Origin: Manis javanica
Lineage: Eukaryota; Chordata; Mammalia; Pholidota; Manidae
NCBI RefSeq assembly: GCF_040802235.1
Contig: NC_133170.1
Span: forward strand, 1,193,001-1,257,000
Length of the DNA: 64,000 bases
Direction: 5' to 3'
Shown: positions 1 to 11,363 of the stretch, piece after piece
How positions within the stretch are numbered: position 1 is the stretch's first letter
Layout: each line of letters starts with the position of its first letter
Position numbers and translations under genes: made by a program
The notes under the pieces: model-generated
What the model saw: the letters and a program-made list of their open reading frames with translations, nothing else
Told to the model about the DNA's origin: nothing
Database searches by the model: none

Positions 1-2519
1 CAGGGCTGCCCGCCACATTCCTCAACTGGCGCAGCCCCAAGAGGAGACACGCTGGGGATGAGAAACAGACATGAGTGAGGGGAGGGGCTTTAGATGATAA
101 AATCGGCGTCAAAAGGCAGCGGATATAATCCAACAGCTAGAGGAAGTGTAATTAAATAATCATTTCACAGCATCAATCATGATCTTTCCATCCCAAATTT
201 CAAGAATTCGTCCTACAATATTTTTATTGTTATATATTCTGAAATAACACAAAGCACTGATCTAAATCTAACCAGGTGATTATAAATGTCTTGAGAAGTC
301 TGAAGTCCTTCTCAAATTATTCATTTACTCGAGATTTATATATTGGCTATGGACAGTGTGCATGCCGCACCGAGAGCAGAAAGGGGGCCTTAGCCACCAG
401 ACTTCAAGGGTCCTGGTCCCCGACAAGACCTGCCTGGGGGAACAGATGCATCTTAGCCAGAAGCTGTTCAGCAACCACCACCCATGAACCTGCCCAAGGG
501 GGAGGGGGTGCTGGTCATGGAGACACATATTCTCACTCCTGAGATGGTAATGTCTCCCCACAGGTGACAGACGGGTACCCGTGTACGTGTGCCCTGCCCA
601 AGAAGGGACCCCTTCCCACCCCATCAGGTGTAGGGGAACTGGAGGGATAACTAGCAGCACAACCCTGGTTGTGCTCAGAGCCCCCACCCCCTTTGCCAAC
701 CTGCTCCCGGTGCCCGTGCCAGGCCGCTGCACCTGAGAGGGGACAGTGCCCGCAAGGTCCGGCTGCTCTCTGATGAACCTTGGTGGCCGACTCAGTTCCC
801 AGCCCATGCCCCCAGCACTTCCGGCCTTCCCAGCAGGTCACAGACTCAACAGAATCCTAAAGCCACAGTAACAACACCTATTCAAAATCCTAGCGTGGCT
901 CTGGTGAAGAAACTGAGTCTCCAAGTTTAGGTGACAGTCAGGATGACAAGCCCACACTCCGCAGAACCGAACACAAAGCTCCCGGTTCCCAGCTCCGTGC
1001 TGTCACCCAGGGGTCCCGGTTGGCAGCCAAGACCAGAGGGCATCATCCCGACGGCCTTCCCGCCCTCCTTCCCTTCTCTCGGAAGAAAGAGAAGGATAAA
1101 CTGTCTCTTAGAACACCCAGGACTTGACTCAGAAAGAAATCTTGTCCGTTTTCAAACTAGAGTAGTTTTCAAACTAGTTTTTCCAAATATTTTGAGTAAT
1201 GATCACTCTATCCAAAATTCTTCTAATCTAACTAAAATGCCATGCCTGCATTGCAAATAATTTTGAAAGGCCCATGTAAGGATTATTTGGTATTTTAAAA
1301 GGTGAGAAAAATTAGAGTACCTTTTGAAACACATGGTTGTATGTGCCAACAATCAAGGAACACTCTAAAAATCCAAGAATTCTGCCTTTCTAGACTATAC
1401 TGCTTGCAAATGTTACTGACCTTCAAATCTGTGAGAAGGATTTTGCCATGTAAAAATATTGTTTTTCTTTGAAGTATTTCAAGGGAGTGGACTGTACTTG
1501 GTATAAATTCTTTTCATTCCCTCCTGGTAGGTTCCTAATATGTACACATAAATATCACATGACAATATGTGACGTGGAATTGCCATGTTCAATTTGAAGC
1601 TTTAAGGATAAGTGTCCAAAATTTCATATATTTATCTACATATATGCACACAATACAGACACATGTATATGCAACCGTATATTAATTACCGTATTCCACG
1701 AGCTATTACAAAGGAATGTGAAGGGAAGGACATGTGGCTCGAACGCAAACCCAGATTCAAGTTGAAAAGCTAACTGTATCCTTGGAAACCATCTTCCTAA
1801 ATTCACACACCAAGAACAAAGGGTCGATGCCCTATTTCTCCAGTTTACCCTAAGAGATGGAGGGCCCTGGCCACTTAAAACTTTGCAACATCTACAGCTA
1901 AATTGAGTTTCACAAAACACTTGCTACAGCAATGAACTTGAACCCGAATGGAAACAGCAGCAATGTGGTCTGGGGACCAGTTGTTCTTCACAGCAGGTGG
2001 GGCAGGTGGCGTCACTCTCCCAGGGCCCCCAGCATGCCCGTTTGCCAGCGGGCAAAACCCCCCACTTACTCGGTGACTGTGTTCATCTTCTCCGAGGGCA
2101 GAGGCCTGTAGGTCGGGCTCCCTTTTCAATGGCTTGGCTGTCCCTGTGGAGAGACAGGGCGTTTTCAGGTCACACATAAGAAGAAAGAGCAGATCAAGGC
2201 TCTGAAGGGTTAATTTGGGATCTGTGGAGACAGGATCTGTTTGGGGCTTTCTTTTCATAAATTCATCTAAATATGGTTTCCTCTGCTTTGGAAGTAATGG
2301 CTAATGTGAATATCCTATGGAGAAGAGACATTCTACCTGTTAAGTCATGGTGATATCTGCAGAATGCTCTGAACAAAATCTGCTAGAGGTGGTAATGCTG
2401 GAAACGACATAATGAAGGGACTCTGACTGAGCATGATTAAAAATCCAGTCACTTGTTTATATGGTCAAAATCATTTAGCAAAAGAAAAGTGAGGGAAGCT
2501 TAGAAATAGGACCTATTAA
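1..2519. other. Unassigned, mostly unique DNA
   Basis: I see no gene or clear repeat here. Positions 590-840 are GC-rich and open in more than one frame on both strands, which fits composition rather than coding. Positions 150-300 and 1300-1700 are AT-rich. Old repeats too diverged to recognise by eye may be present. Confidence 0.5.
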
Positions 2520-2535
2520 AAAAGTGAGAATTTAG
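2520..2535. repeat. 5' target-site duplication of the L1 at 2536
   Basis: The sequence AAAAGTGAGAATTTAG here recurs at 3296-3311 with one change (T to C at base 12). The pair brackets the L1 fragment exactly, as expected from target-primed reverse transcription. The A-rich start suits the L1 endonuclease preference. Confidence 0.85.
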
Positions 2536-3295
2536 CCCTCCTACACTGTTAGTGGGAATGTAAATTAGTTCAACCATTGTGGAGAGCAATTTGGAGGTTC
2601 CTCACAAAGCTCAAAATAGAATACCATTTGACCCAGGAATTCCACTCCTAGGAATTTACCCTAAAAATGCAGCAGCCCAGTTTGAGAAAGACAGATGCAC
2701 CCCTATGTTTATCAGAGCACTATTTACAATAGCCAAGAAATGGAAGCAACCCAAGTGTCCATCAGTAGATGAATGGATAAAGAAGATGTGGTACATATAC
2801 ACAATGGAATATTATTCAGCTGTAAGAAGAAAACAAATCCTACCATTGCAACAACATGGATGGAGCTAGAGGTTATTATGCTCAGTGAAATAAGCCAGAC
2901 AGAGAATGACAAGTACTGAATGATTTCCCTCATTTGTGGAGTATAACAACGAAGCAAAACTGAAAAGAATAAAACAGCAGCAGATTCACAGACTCCAAGA
3001 AGGGACTAGCAGTTACCAAAGGGAAGGGGTTGGGGAGGATGGGTGGGGAGGGGGAAGGGGATTGAGGGGCACTGTAATTAGCACTCACAATATATGTAGG
3101 TCACAGGGAAGGTGGTACAGCCTGGAGAAGACAAGTAATGACTCTGTAGCATCTTACCACACTGACGGACAGTGACTGCAATGAGGTGTGTGTGTGGGAG
3201 GGGGGGTACTTGATAATAGGGGTGAATGTTGAAACCATAATGTTGTTCATGTGAAACCTTCACAAGATTGTGTATCAACGATACCTTAATTTTTT
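2536..3295 (+). mobile_element. 5'-truncated LINE-1, ORF2 C-terminus plus 3' UTR
   Basis: The DNA at 2579-2869 encodes a clear end of L1 ORF2. It has the motif series IPFDPGIPLLGIYPK, then CTPMFI..LFTIAKKWKQPKCP, then DEWIKKMWYIYTMEYYSA. This is the C-terminal segment downstream of the reverse transcriptase. The 3' UTR follows, with a G-rich stretch at 3019-3065, and ends near 3290 in a short AT tail. There is no endonuclease or reverse transcriptase domain, so the copy cannot mobilise itself. The perfect placement between two 16-bp duplications shows one insertion event. The few frame breaks and the 15/16 duplication match suggest it is younger than the other L1 fragments in the window. Confidence 0.93.
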
Positions 3296-3311
3296 AAAAG
3301 TGAGAACTTAG
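3296..3311. repeat. 3' target-site duplication of the L1
   Basis: AAAAGTGAGAACTTAG matches 2520-2535 at 15 of 16 positions and lies directly after the AT-rich tail of the L1. Confidence 0.85.
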
Positions 3312-4230
3312 AATCCATGATTTTAAGTCTAAATGGTGAACTTAAATTCCTTCAAATACATGAATAATTTTGATAATGTCACAGATGCATGCAATCAGCT
3401 ATTTCTCACCTCCATTACTTTTAAATTACAGCAGGAATGCTTCAAGATGTAAACTACACAAAGAAAATCTTTCTTACCATAAGCAGGACTATACTCCAAC
3501 GGTTCACAAAAGGAACAGACAGTTCAGGGACATAGCATAGAATTTTGGTGCAGTTGAAACCCCCAGTGAGCTCCAAGAGTCCCTTAGAACACTTGCCTCG
3601 TGGACATCAGCGGGTTTTCCCAATGTGCTTTCAGAAATAAGATGGACACCATTTCAAAGGGCAAGTCATTCTGTTTTCAAATAACTTGAATAATTAGGCT
3701 GGTCTTTCCTATTTTAAGGTGAAATCTATCCCTGTAACTTCCATCCCTTAGTCCACTCTCTAGAGCAATATAAACAAGATTGTTCCCCTTCTAGGTTGCA
3801 GTCCACTGGATTCAGGGTTCACTGTCACATTCTGCCTGCCTCTCCCCTCTTTCTTGGATGGACGCCCCGCTTCCTCAAAGCCCTCACAGCAGTCGACGAT
3901 CTCACCGTCCTCATTCGTCTTTCCCTGATTGTGCTCAAGCGCGGTCTTTTGAAATTTCTAATAGAGTCGTTTATCTTGAAATTCTTTTCTTTTACCCATG
4001 TTTTCCTCTCTTAAAAACAAGCAAGAAATAAAAAGGCACACACAACTCTCTATTAACTTCTAGTGTTCATTTTACTTCTCTTTTGTCCTTCAAAGTTTTC
4101 AAAAAATATTTTATACTCACTTTTCCCACTCCCTCCTTTTTTAAACCCCGACAGTGTGTGGCTTCTGTCTTCTTACCCTCCTGAAGTTGTTTATAACAAT
4201 ACCCGTGTTGTACCTTGAAGGCGAGCTGGC
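3312..4230. other. Unassigned unique DNA
   Basis: I see no gene or clear repeat. Positions 4020-4170 are A/T-rich with pyrimidine runs. The 72-codon frame at 3796-4014 has no recognisable features. Confidence 0.45.
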
Positions 4231-4234
4231 GAAG

Positions 4235-4400
4235 TGGCCTGAGAAAGGACGGAGGTGTCAAGCAGACCTGGGTCGTGTCGTGTGGTGACAGCATATCTAA
4301 CCTCCCTCAGTCTTAGTTTCCGCCCGGGTAGAACAGACTGTCGTGTGACGACCCACTTAGATACTGTGAGAGGTGCCCACGTGGGCAGCCGACACCTGTG
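4235..4400 (+). repeat. MIR SINE remnant
   Basis: The order of words fits the MIR core: a 'gacctgggt' segment, then 'gtgacagcatatctaacctc' in place of the usual 'gtgaccttgggcaagttact..cctc', then 'ctcagtcttagtttcc'. It is an ancient inactive tRNA-derived SINE shared by mammals. Confidence 0.65.
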
Positions 4401-4449
4401 CGGGTCGCTGCTATTTGTTACCATTACTGCTCTCGCCAGTGGGCGCCCG

Positions 4450-4640
4450 ACTCGGTGCCCATCAGATCGCCTGGTGGGCTTGTCAAAACAGATCTCTGGG
4501 CCCCACCCCCAGGGTTCCCGACTCAGGAGGCCTCGGTGCGGCCGAGAATGCGCATTTCTAACAAGCTCCCTGGAGACGCTGGGCTGGTTCCAGGACCACT
4601 CGGGGGACCACTCTGGCCCAGACGGTGCCTCCCGCAGACA
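4450..4640. repeat. MER5A-like hAT non-autonomous DNA transposon
   Basis: Positions 4470-4640 read 'gcttgtcaaaacagat', 'ctgggccccacccccag', 'gactcaggagg', 'gcatttctaacaagctccc', then 'ggaccact'. This is the characteristic MER5A word order, including its partly palindromic layout. It is an old element with no coding capacity. Confidence 0.8.
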
Positions 4641-4979
4641 GGTGCACCCAGGCCCCCCGGGAGCCGCCCACGGCCGCCGCACCCCCAGCCTCCGAGTCCC
4701 ACTGCGTGCCAGCCGACCCCACGTGAGTCCCCGGAGGCCTCCCAGGGGACGGGCTGCCCTGTCTCCGCTGACCGGCGGTGCCCGCCTCACTACTCCCTTC
4801 CTACAGGCGCCCTTCGGCTCTCCGGGCACGATTTCTCTGGTTTGCCTCCCGCCTCGCTGACTATTTCTCCTCAAAGCCACGTTCCCCATTGTCCCTCTGG
4901 GGCTGAAGTCCACCCTTGGGCTCTGTTTTCTCGTGTTTTCGCTCTGCCTGCTTGTATTGCTTAAGATTAGATTCAACAG
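4641..4979. other. GC-rich unassigned stretch
   Basis: CpG-containing GC-rich DNA (for example 4655-4745) lies between the MER5A-like and LTR remnants. Frames are open on both strands across it, which is a composition effect. I see no gene. Confidence 0.4.
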
Positions 4980-5245
4980 CAAATAGTACTAACACCCCCC
5001 AAAACAGTGGTTAAGACAAGACAAAGACCTTGCTTTCTCCTGTCGAGGTGCAGGGACATCTGTGTCCAGATGTTCCCCTGTTGTGAGGACTCACCTGTCA
5101 CACGGGATTAGGGTCCCTTCCCCTGCAGGCCCCCACCTTAACAATGTCATTCACCGTCAGTGACCCTGTTTCCAAATAAGTCACATTCTGAGGTTTAGGG
5201 CTTCACCATAGGAATTTGGAGGAGGGCACCATTCAACCCGTAATG
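4980..5245 (-). mobile_element. Old LTR remnant, ERVL-MaLR-like
   Basis: Read on the plus strand it has 'ccaaaacagtggtta' near the start and 'ccaaataagtcacattctga' at 5174, with 'caccattcaaccc' at its end. This is the reverse-complement layout of MLT-type mammalian LTRs. No internal retroviral sequence adjoins it, so it is a solo LTR or fragment. Confidence 0.65.
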
Positions 5246-5519
5246 GATTTAACCCCTGCTTTCTATGCAGTTATTGAGACCAGCCCAAGTCTAGGAGCCT
5301 CCGGTCAAGCGTCCGAGCCTGCCTGGAAGGCTGTGGCCGGGCCTCTGGCAGGGGAGGTAGGACAAGGCACAGTCAGGTGGCCAGGGGTTCGGCCAGGGCG
5401 GCTTTCTATGCAGGGAGCTGGGCTGGCCCATCTAGGCCACAGACGCGATTGCTGAACCTACCCGCCATGGCTCCGGCCTGGCAGCCCCCCTACCCCACTG
5501 TAAACATACACGGCACTTG
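5246..5519. other. Unassigned DNA
   Basis: Moderately GC-rich with no recognisable gene or repeat. Confidence 0.35.
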
Positions 5520-5815
5520 CTGCCCCCTCGGCTCCGCACGCCTCTCCAGACATTCAAGCGGCTCATTCAGGCTCGGTTCAAGTATCATTCACAGAGAAGC
5601 CTTTCCTGCCTAAGCAGCCCTCCCCCTTCCCCATCACTTTCAGCCCCGTCCCATGTTCAGTTGTTATGTTTGTAACATTTACACCGCCTGTTCTCTGTCC
5701 CTCACTAGAATCTAAGCTCCGGGAGGGTGCGGCTTTGTGCATGTTACTCACCTTCGTGCATTAACACCTGGAACACACACAGTGCTCAATAAACTGGTGT
5801 TGAAGAAATGGATAC
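5520..5815 (+). mobile_element. LINE-2 3' end
   Basis: Typical L2 order: 'gaagcctttcctgcctaag', a C-rich run, 'actagaatctaagctccggg' followed by a G-rich run, then 'cacacagtgctcaataaa' and a tail at 5790-5815. Ancient and inactive; only the C-terminal coding end and 3' UTR remain. Confidence 0.8.
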
Positions 5816-6540
5816 ATTTGCTGAGATTTCGTTCACCTTACACACATCTTGTAATATGTAGATGAAAAGTATTCTGAGAGGCTCCCCCCAAGAACTGTTT
5901 TAGTGGATTGAAACCATTGTTATTAAAGAGAAAAAAAAAATAGACTAGAATAGATGCCAGAGCTTATCACAATTTTAGAATATTGTGGGGTGAAATCTCT
6001 GCTTTGGTTTCACACACCTACGTCTGTGTGTGCTGCGTCACAAAGTAAAATGATTTCTGACTTCGGGTCATCGTCAGAACGAACCGCTGCTCTTGTCCTC
6101 ATGGGACAGAAATATAAGCTTCTCTTGATGTGATTTTTAGCTTTTGATTTTTAGCACATTTCTTCAGTTCTTTTGAGGACAGAACAATCACTATAGTTAA
6201 CACTTAACTGTTCTTCAAAACAGTCTTTGCCCTTGAAGAGCCCGGAGTGTAGTAGGGAAGGTGGAAGCCCAATACAGTAGGGGAGGTTCGGCAGGGAGCA
6301 CGGCCTCACCGGAGTTCAGAGCAGCGGGCGATCAATCCTGCCGGGAGAGTCTCCTAAGTGACGTGTTCACACTTAGATTTGGGGGGTGCACATATCCAGT
6401 GCTCGTGAGAAAAACACTGAAAACAACTTTTGCCTCTCATACTTGGTTATAGCCCCCGCCTGGGTGAGGAAGTCCTGGACTCCCGGCTCCTGAAGCTATT
6501 TTGCTGAGAGCTTGAGAGCATCTGGAGGCATTTTAACATT
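5816..6540. other. Unassigned unique DNA
   Basis: No gene or clear repeat seen; a short A tract lies near 5930. Confidence 0.45.
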
Positions 6541-6592
6541 ATCCATCCATCTATCTACTTACCTACCTACCTATCACCTATCTACCTACATA
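6541..6592. repeat. Tetranucleotide microsatellite, imperfect
   Basis: Runs of ATCC, ATCT and ACCT units drift into one another (atccatccatctatct, then ttacctacctacctatc), a decayed ATCT/ACCT-type simple repeat. Confidence 0.9.
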
Positions 6593-8735
6593 CTCCCCCT
6601 GTAGTTCTGTACGTGAAATTCCGCACAGGAACAGTGGCTGGCACAGACTTGTTCCAGCACCCCCAGGAGCATAGTGACACTCTGAATGTAGATTTCAAGC
6701 ACTGAAGTCCAAGTCACTTTTTCAGTTAAGAATCGCTCTTGTTTATGGAGCAGTCATCCAATTTTGAGTCTTTCCAGATGTCTATTGCTTTTGGGGTGTT
6801 TGCTGGACATTTCAGGGTATTCCTAGTGCCATACAGTTTCTTCCTTTTTGAAAAGATATGTTACATATTTTGAGAAAGCATCAGTGACCATGTCCACATT
6901 TATGAGAATTTGGTACAGAAAAACCACATATGTGAGAATTCCTTTTTCAGACTAAGAATCTTGATTCGAGGTCTTGAAAATATGGTCGTAATAACACACA
7001 CACACAAGAACTGCAGCCCGAGGAGAGTGTAAATCACCCCAACAGGTGTCAGGTCCAGGTTTCCCCCCGTCCCCAAACAGAGCCTTCCTGTGAGAACTTC
7101 CCTAGGTCGAGACGCCATGCATCCGAGAAGCGATCACCGTTCGTTAATATGGAGAGTTTCCAGTGCTCGCGGGCCCAAGAGAGAACCTCTCCCAGGCGTT
7201 CCTGGCACGTTTTCTGCCATCCTGTTCACAGGAGCACGAACCAGGCCCAGATAAAGCCCAGGCGCTCACGGACAGCTGCGCTCTGGGGCTGACACTGCGC
7301 CGACTGGGGTTCTGGGAAGGACGCTGGGGGCCTCCCGCTGTCGGGGGCGCTGCAGACACACGACCAGCCCGACCCCCGCCTGTCAGCTCCTTTCATAAAA
7401 GTGGCCCCTTCGGGTCTCTTTCAGTGAGTGGTACTGACATGGGTCTTCGGCAAGAGCAAAGGCCCTGGTGGACTCCTGAAAAGCAGGGGTATCTGCACCC
7501 TGTCCTGGACCAATGAACCGAATGGGGTGCTCCTACGAGTCCAGCTTCCTCACGCAAGCATCCTTGGGCCAGTCCACAGTGCTGGTAGCTGGGATTTGCA
7601 AGGAAATAGCAATTTCCTTTTTTAATCACATCACTAAAGAAAAGCAGTATCACATCCCAAGTGTTATTTGGGGCAGATCAAAGCATAAACATCACTACAT
7701 GGCATAAGGTCAAGTGTCTTGCACACATTACCTAACAGAATTTAGCCATCGCACGCAAACAGTCCCTAAGATTCAGCTCAGGTTCCCATGCAGCTGTTTT
7801 GTATACAAACCAGGTGCTTCGGGGCCCATCTAAGTGGCTCACTTGGCCAGAAGCCTGGTAAAACCTGGCCTTCCCGGCCTTGTTTCTCCCGGCTCACAGT
7901 GATGGATCTCAGACATTGTAAAACGTCCTATCAAAAAACCAAGAGGGCGTTTACCTTGAAATTTTGTGTAGAAATGCTGATTTGACCTGTCCCCCTGGTA
8001 TGGCTGACTCATTCTCTGCGGCACTGAGGGTCACCTGAGTCTGCTGCTCACACAGCCACGTTAACAGAGCGGCCCCGCTGAGGTCCGGCCTCGAGACTGG
8101 CTGTTAACCCCTTAGTAGCTATTTTAGAAGCCCGGTGAGGGGTTATCATTGCATGGACAGGAGCTTCTGTTCCAATTCTGCTTCAACTAGTGGGGCTGCT
8201 AACACTGAGTCTCTTTTTCTCCTTCCCTCCCTCCCTTCCCTCTGTTTTTCTTCCAATTACCATTTCTTGCACATATGGGATAACAGGTTGATTTTTGTTT
8301 TTAATGTTACCTGGCAGGCCCCTTTCTCCTCTATCACAACTGCAGTCTCAAAATATTCTCACTTCATTCTCCTTTAGCAGCATTTTAATTTAAAAATTCC
8401 CTTAAAATCAGAAAAAAAGCTCAGGTATGTTATAATTTCTTTTAATATTTTTGCTTACATATACAGTATCATAATTCACTTATTAAAAGTTACTGCCAGA
8501 AATACAACAAGGAAAAGGTAGGTTGTTGGCTGTCATTTCAGACTGTGACGTACTTGGAGGTAGTGACAGGACATGAAACAGGATCCTCTAGGCAAGGAAA
8601 TTGTCTGCTCAGCTACAACCTGCAATTGAGGAGCTCTAAAACATGATAGTTTTATCAACAGTCAATATGAGATAGCTGTGTAAATACTATTTTAGGTTGT
8701 TCCAATCAAGGAAATAGGGGTGACTCAGCTGTTTA
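6593..8735. other. Unassigned unique DNA with a GC-rich pocket
   Basis: No gene recognised. Positions 7140-7400 are GC-rich with scattered CpG and are open on both strands. A CT-rich run occupies 8216-8245. The AT-rich end at 8380-8700 gives no recognisable match. Confidence 0.45.
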
Positions 8736-8739
8736 TTCA

Positions 8740-9244
8740 AGTATTCATCACGTCAGGCATGTGCTGGTCATGGAGGTACACAAGTAACCATGGCTGATGT
8801 AGTCCCTGATATGATGGGGCTATTTGGCATAAGAGACATTAAATAAATATTTTCCCAGTTAATAAATTACAGTCCTTCTGAGTGCCATGGAAGGAATGTA
8901 CAGAGGTGGGAATATGTAATATGGGGGTGATTCCTGGTCTAGAATTTGGGTGGGGAGCAGTAGCAGGGTTGTTCTCCTGGGGCAGGGGTGGGTAAGGATA
9001 GGCCGAGTGTGGGTCGAGGTTGACTAGACCCAGAGAGGAGTCAAATCCAGGCCGAGAGAACGTGCAGGTGCCAGGCTGCGTGCAGGTGAGAGAACGTGCA
9101 AAGCAAGAGCTTTGGCGCCTCTGAAGACCAGAAAGAGTGGTGGGGGTCAGTGTGTGGAGGAGGCGGAGGCGGCACGCAGGCCGGGGTGGCCCAGGAGACC
9201 CAGGATAGGCATTCTGGGTCCTGCGAAGAATTTTTAGGGTGACT
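8740..9244 (-). mobile_element. LINE-2, 3' part (first half of a split copy)
   Basis: On the plus strand it reads as reverse-complement L2: 'aagtattcatcacgtcagg..tgctgg', 'gtagtccctgatatgatggg', then the 'ggagcagtagcaggg' and 'gtgcaaagcaagagc' segments and 'gaccagaaagagtggtgg'. It continues at 9930 after an inserted element, so the two parts form one ancient L2. Confidence 0.75.
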
Positions 9245-9925
9245 TTACATGAAGTTGTATGAATGAGCTGCAGCTGCATAACAAACACCGCCCCGTCTCA
9301 GGAGAATGAGATGGTGAGCGTTTATTTCTTGCTCAGACGAGTCAGCTGGGTGGGCCTGGCTTCCACTGTGGGTGTGAGGTCTGCCACGGGGGCTCTGCTC
9401 CACGCCGGCCACGCTGGGGCCTCAGCCTAGGGCCCGGGCTGCCTGCAGGGGCTCCTCGTTGGCGATGCTGCACCAGGGTGAGCCTGACAGCAGACTGGCA
9501 CAGGCGTAAGGAGGAAAAGAGCGCGCTGGTCTGTCTCCTATGCCCCGTGTTTATCTCAAGAAGCTCTAACTTGCCCACACCTCCGTTCCCCGGGCAACCG
9601 CTGGGGACACGCGAGGGGTTTCAGCTGAGTCCAAGGGCCAGAGGGTCCCGGGGAAGGTTGAGAGCCCAGCAAAAAAAAAAGGAGGCAGTCATCCAGGGAC
9701 TCTGAGAAGGTCTGTAGGGTTTACGTCCCAAAATAAGCAAGTTACACAGAAAGTTCAAAGACCCACCATGTTCAACTCTTGCAAGAGGGCCATCTGCTTT
9801 GTGGCACATGAGCTAACATCCCATTGGCCAAAATGAGCTACGTGCCCACGCCCAACACCAATGGGGCGCAGGGGACAACCTTCTAGGGAGGCGGTGGTGG
9901 GGGGGAGCTTTTCTGCAATAATCTA
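9245..9925 (-). mobile_element. Old LTR-like element inserted in the L2, itself interrupted
   Basis: It begins with 'ctgcataacaaacaccgccc' and 'gagcgtttatttcttgctc', then 'gagtcagctgggtgggcc'. It ends with 'catcccattggccaaaatga' and 'ctgcaataatcta'. These words belong to one old mammalian repeat read in reverse, but I cannot name the family with confidence. The middle, 9506-9774, is a different unit (next entry). L2 sequence on both sides shows that this element landed inside an L2. Confidence 0.5.
9506..9774 (-). repeat. LTR-like unit, arm A of an inverted pair
   Basis: Its reverse complement aligns along its whole length with 11111-11363, at roughly four of five positions by eye with a few small gaps. 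Shared words include 'tccagggactctgagaagg', 'aataagcaagttacac', 'ggggtttcagct' and 'cttgcccacacctcc'. Read on the minus strand it starts TGAACATGG and carries a decayed polyadenylation-signal-like word (GATAAA, reading from 9558 down) near its end, which suits a short LTR. It lacks any coding region. Confidence 0.7.
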
Positions 9926-9929
9926 ATCA

Positions 9930-10345
9930 CGGAAGCCACTGAGGGATTACAGCGCGGAGGTGGGGAGGCAGATTTGACTTTAAAATGCTCGGTGGAGAGT
10001 ATGGGAAACCGATTCAGACTCAAGACCATGGTAGGGAAACAAGGCGGTTACTGTGCTATGGTAAGAGAGATGGTGGTGGCTTGGACGAGGCGGTGCTAAT
10101 GCAGCTGGAGAGGATGGATTCAGATACATAGACTGTAGATAGAAATGACAAGATATGTCGACGTTCCAGAAACGCCAAGACCTTCACCCTGGCTTTCCCA
10201 TCAGCTCCTGAGTGGAGGGACGTGCTATTCATTGTGACAGAGAAAAAACTAGTTTTATGATGGGAGATGATGAGGTAAGTTTTGTGTCCACTTGATTTTG
10301 GCAGAGCAGGTAGACATCTGAGTGGGGCACCGTCTGTGTCGTCAC
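9930..10345 (-). mobile_element. LINE-2, continuation of the split copy
   Basis: It resumes the L2 reverse complement with 'ggaagccactgagggatta', 'atggtggtggcttggacgag', 'gcagctggagaggatgga' and 'gatagaaatgacaagatatg'. Consensus order is kept with the half at 8740-9244. Confidence 0.75.
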
Positions 10346-10714
10346 TATGAATCGCATCTTACACACCCAGTGCTGGCAGAACTTTCGTAATTTCTCCAGA
10401 ACAGGACTTGTTGTTCTGCTTATGTTTGCTAGGAACCAGAAGAGATTTCAAGTAGACATTTCAACAAAAACAAATAACTTTAACAAATAAATAACTTCTC
10501 GGAGATAATTTAGTCTAACCTCTTCATTTGACAATTACATTTAAGAAGACCCAGAAGTATTTTATTCCTTCTTGTATAGATGCATTGTTTTAAAAAGCAT
10601 AGCTTATATAATCAATCAATATGCAAAAATTTTATTAAACATTTATGGTGTGTTTCATACTTTATTTGTGGTATGAAATATAATCATTAGTAACAATTAG
10701 GACAGTAATGATAT
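10346..10714. other. Unassigned AT-rich DNA
   Basis: AT-rich with no recognisable gene or repeat. Confidence 0.4.
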
Positions 10715-10875
10715 AAAATTTTGTTAAGCACTGTGTGTCAGGCATTTACCAAGTGTTGTTCATGTATTATCTCATTCATTCCTTGTACCAGAATGAGTTT
10801 ATGAAGAAAATGAGACATAATGGTTAGCACTGGTCCAGTGTCCATGTTCTTAATTATTGTGCTATATTATTCTGG
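10715..10875 (-). repeat. MIR SINE remnant
   Basis: Reads as reverse-complement MIR: 'gtgtcaggcatttaccaag', 'catgtattatctcattcatt', then 'aagaaaatgagacataatgg' in place of the usual 'gaggaaactgaggc', ending 'attgtgctatattat'. Confidence 0.55.
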
Positions 10876-11110
10876 TCCCTGACTTACAGCAACCAAATAT
10901 ACGCTGGGAGGGGCAAATGCTACACACACACTTAGAAAACTGTACAGGAAGACATATTTGAATACTGACTGTGGTGGGGGTTATAGGCTAGTAACTGCTA
11001 TAAAATTGTACAGACTGGGGACCTCATATTACAGGGACAGTAGTATAGACTTTGTTCCTTCCTCTTAGTGTCAGGATGATCATCTCTGTGGGACATCTCC
11101 TAGGGAGAGA

Positions 11111-11363
11111 TGAACATGGTAGGTCTTTACCTTTTCGTGTAACTTGCTTATTTGGGGATGTAAACCCTGTAGACCTTCTCAGAGTCCCTGGATGACTTCC
11201 TCCTTTTTCCTGTTTGCTCTGAACCTCCCCTGGGACCCTCTGACCCTTGGACTTAGCTGAAACCCCTCACCTGTCCCCAGCGGTGGGAGGTGTGGGCAAG
11301 GTAGATCCTCTTGAAATAAACTCGGGACATGAGAGACAGATCAGCGCTCTTTTCTCTCTTCCA
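11111..11363 (+). repeat. LTR-like unit, arm B of an inverted pair
   Basis: It is the inverted partner of 9506-9774. It begins TGAACATGG and ends ..TCTTCCA, so it has TG..CA borders over 253 bp. It carries AATAAA at 11314-11319, some 45 bp before the end, as expected of an LTR poly(A) signal. I could not find a target duplication. The 1.3 kb between the arms holds the end of an LTR-like element, L2 sequence and a MIR rather than retroviral genes, so the arms are more likely two insertions of one family than two ends of one provirus. Confidence 0.65.

Noticed and set aside
4191..4982. 263-codon minus-strand frame
   Set aside because: It crosses a MIR and a MER5-like element in GC-rich DNA and frames are open on the opposite strand too. 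No domain.
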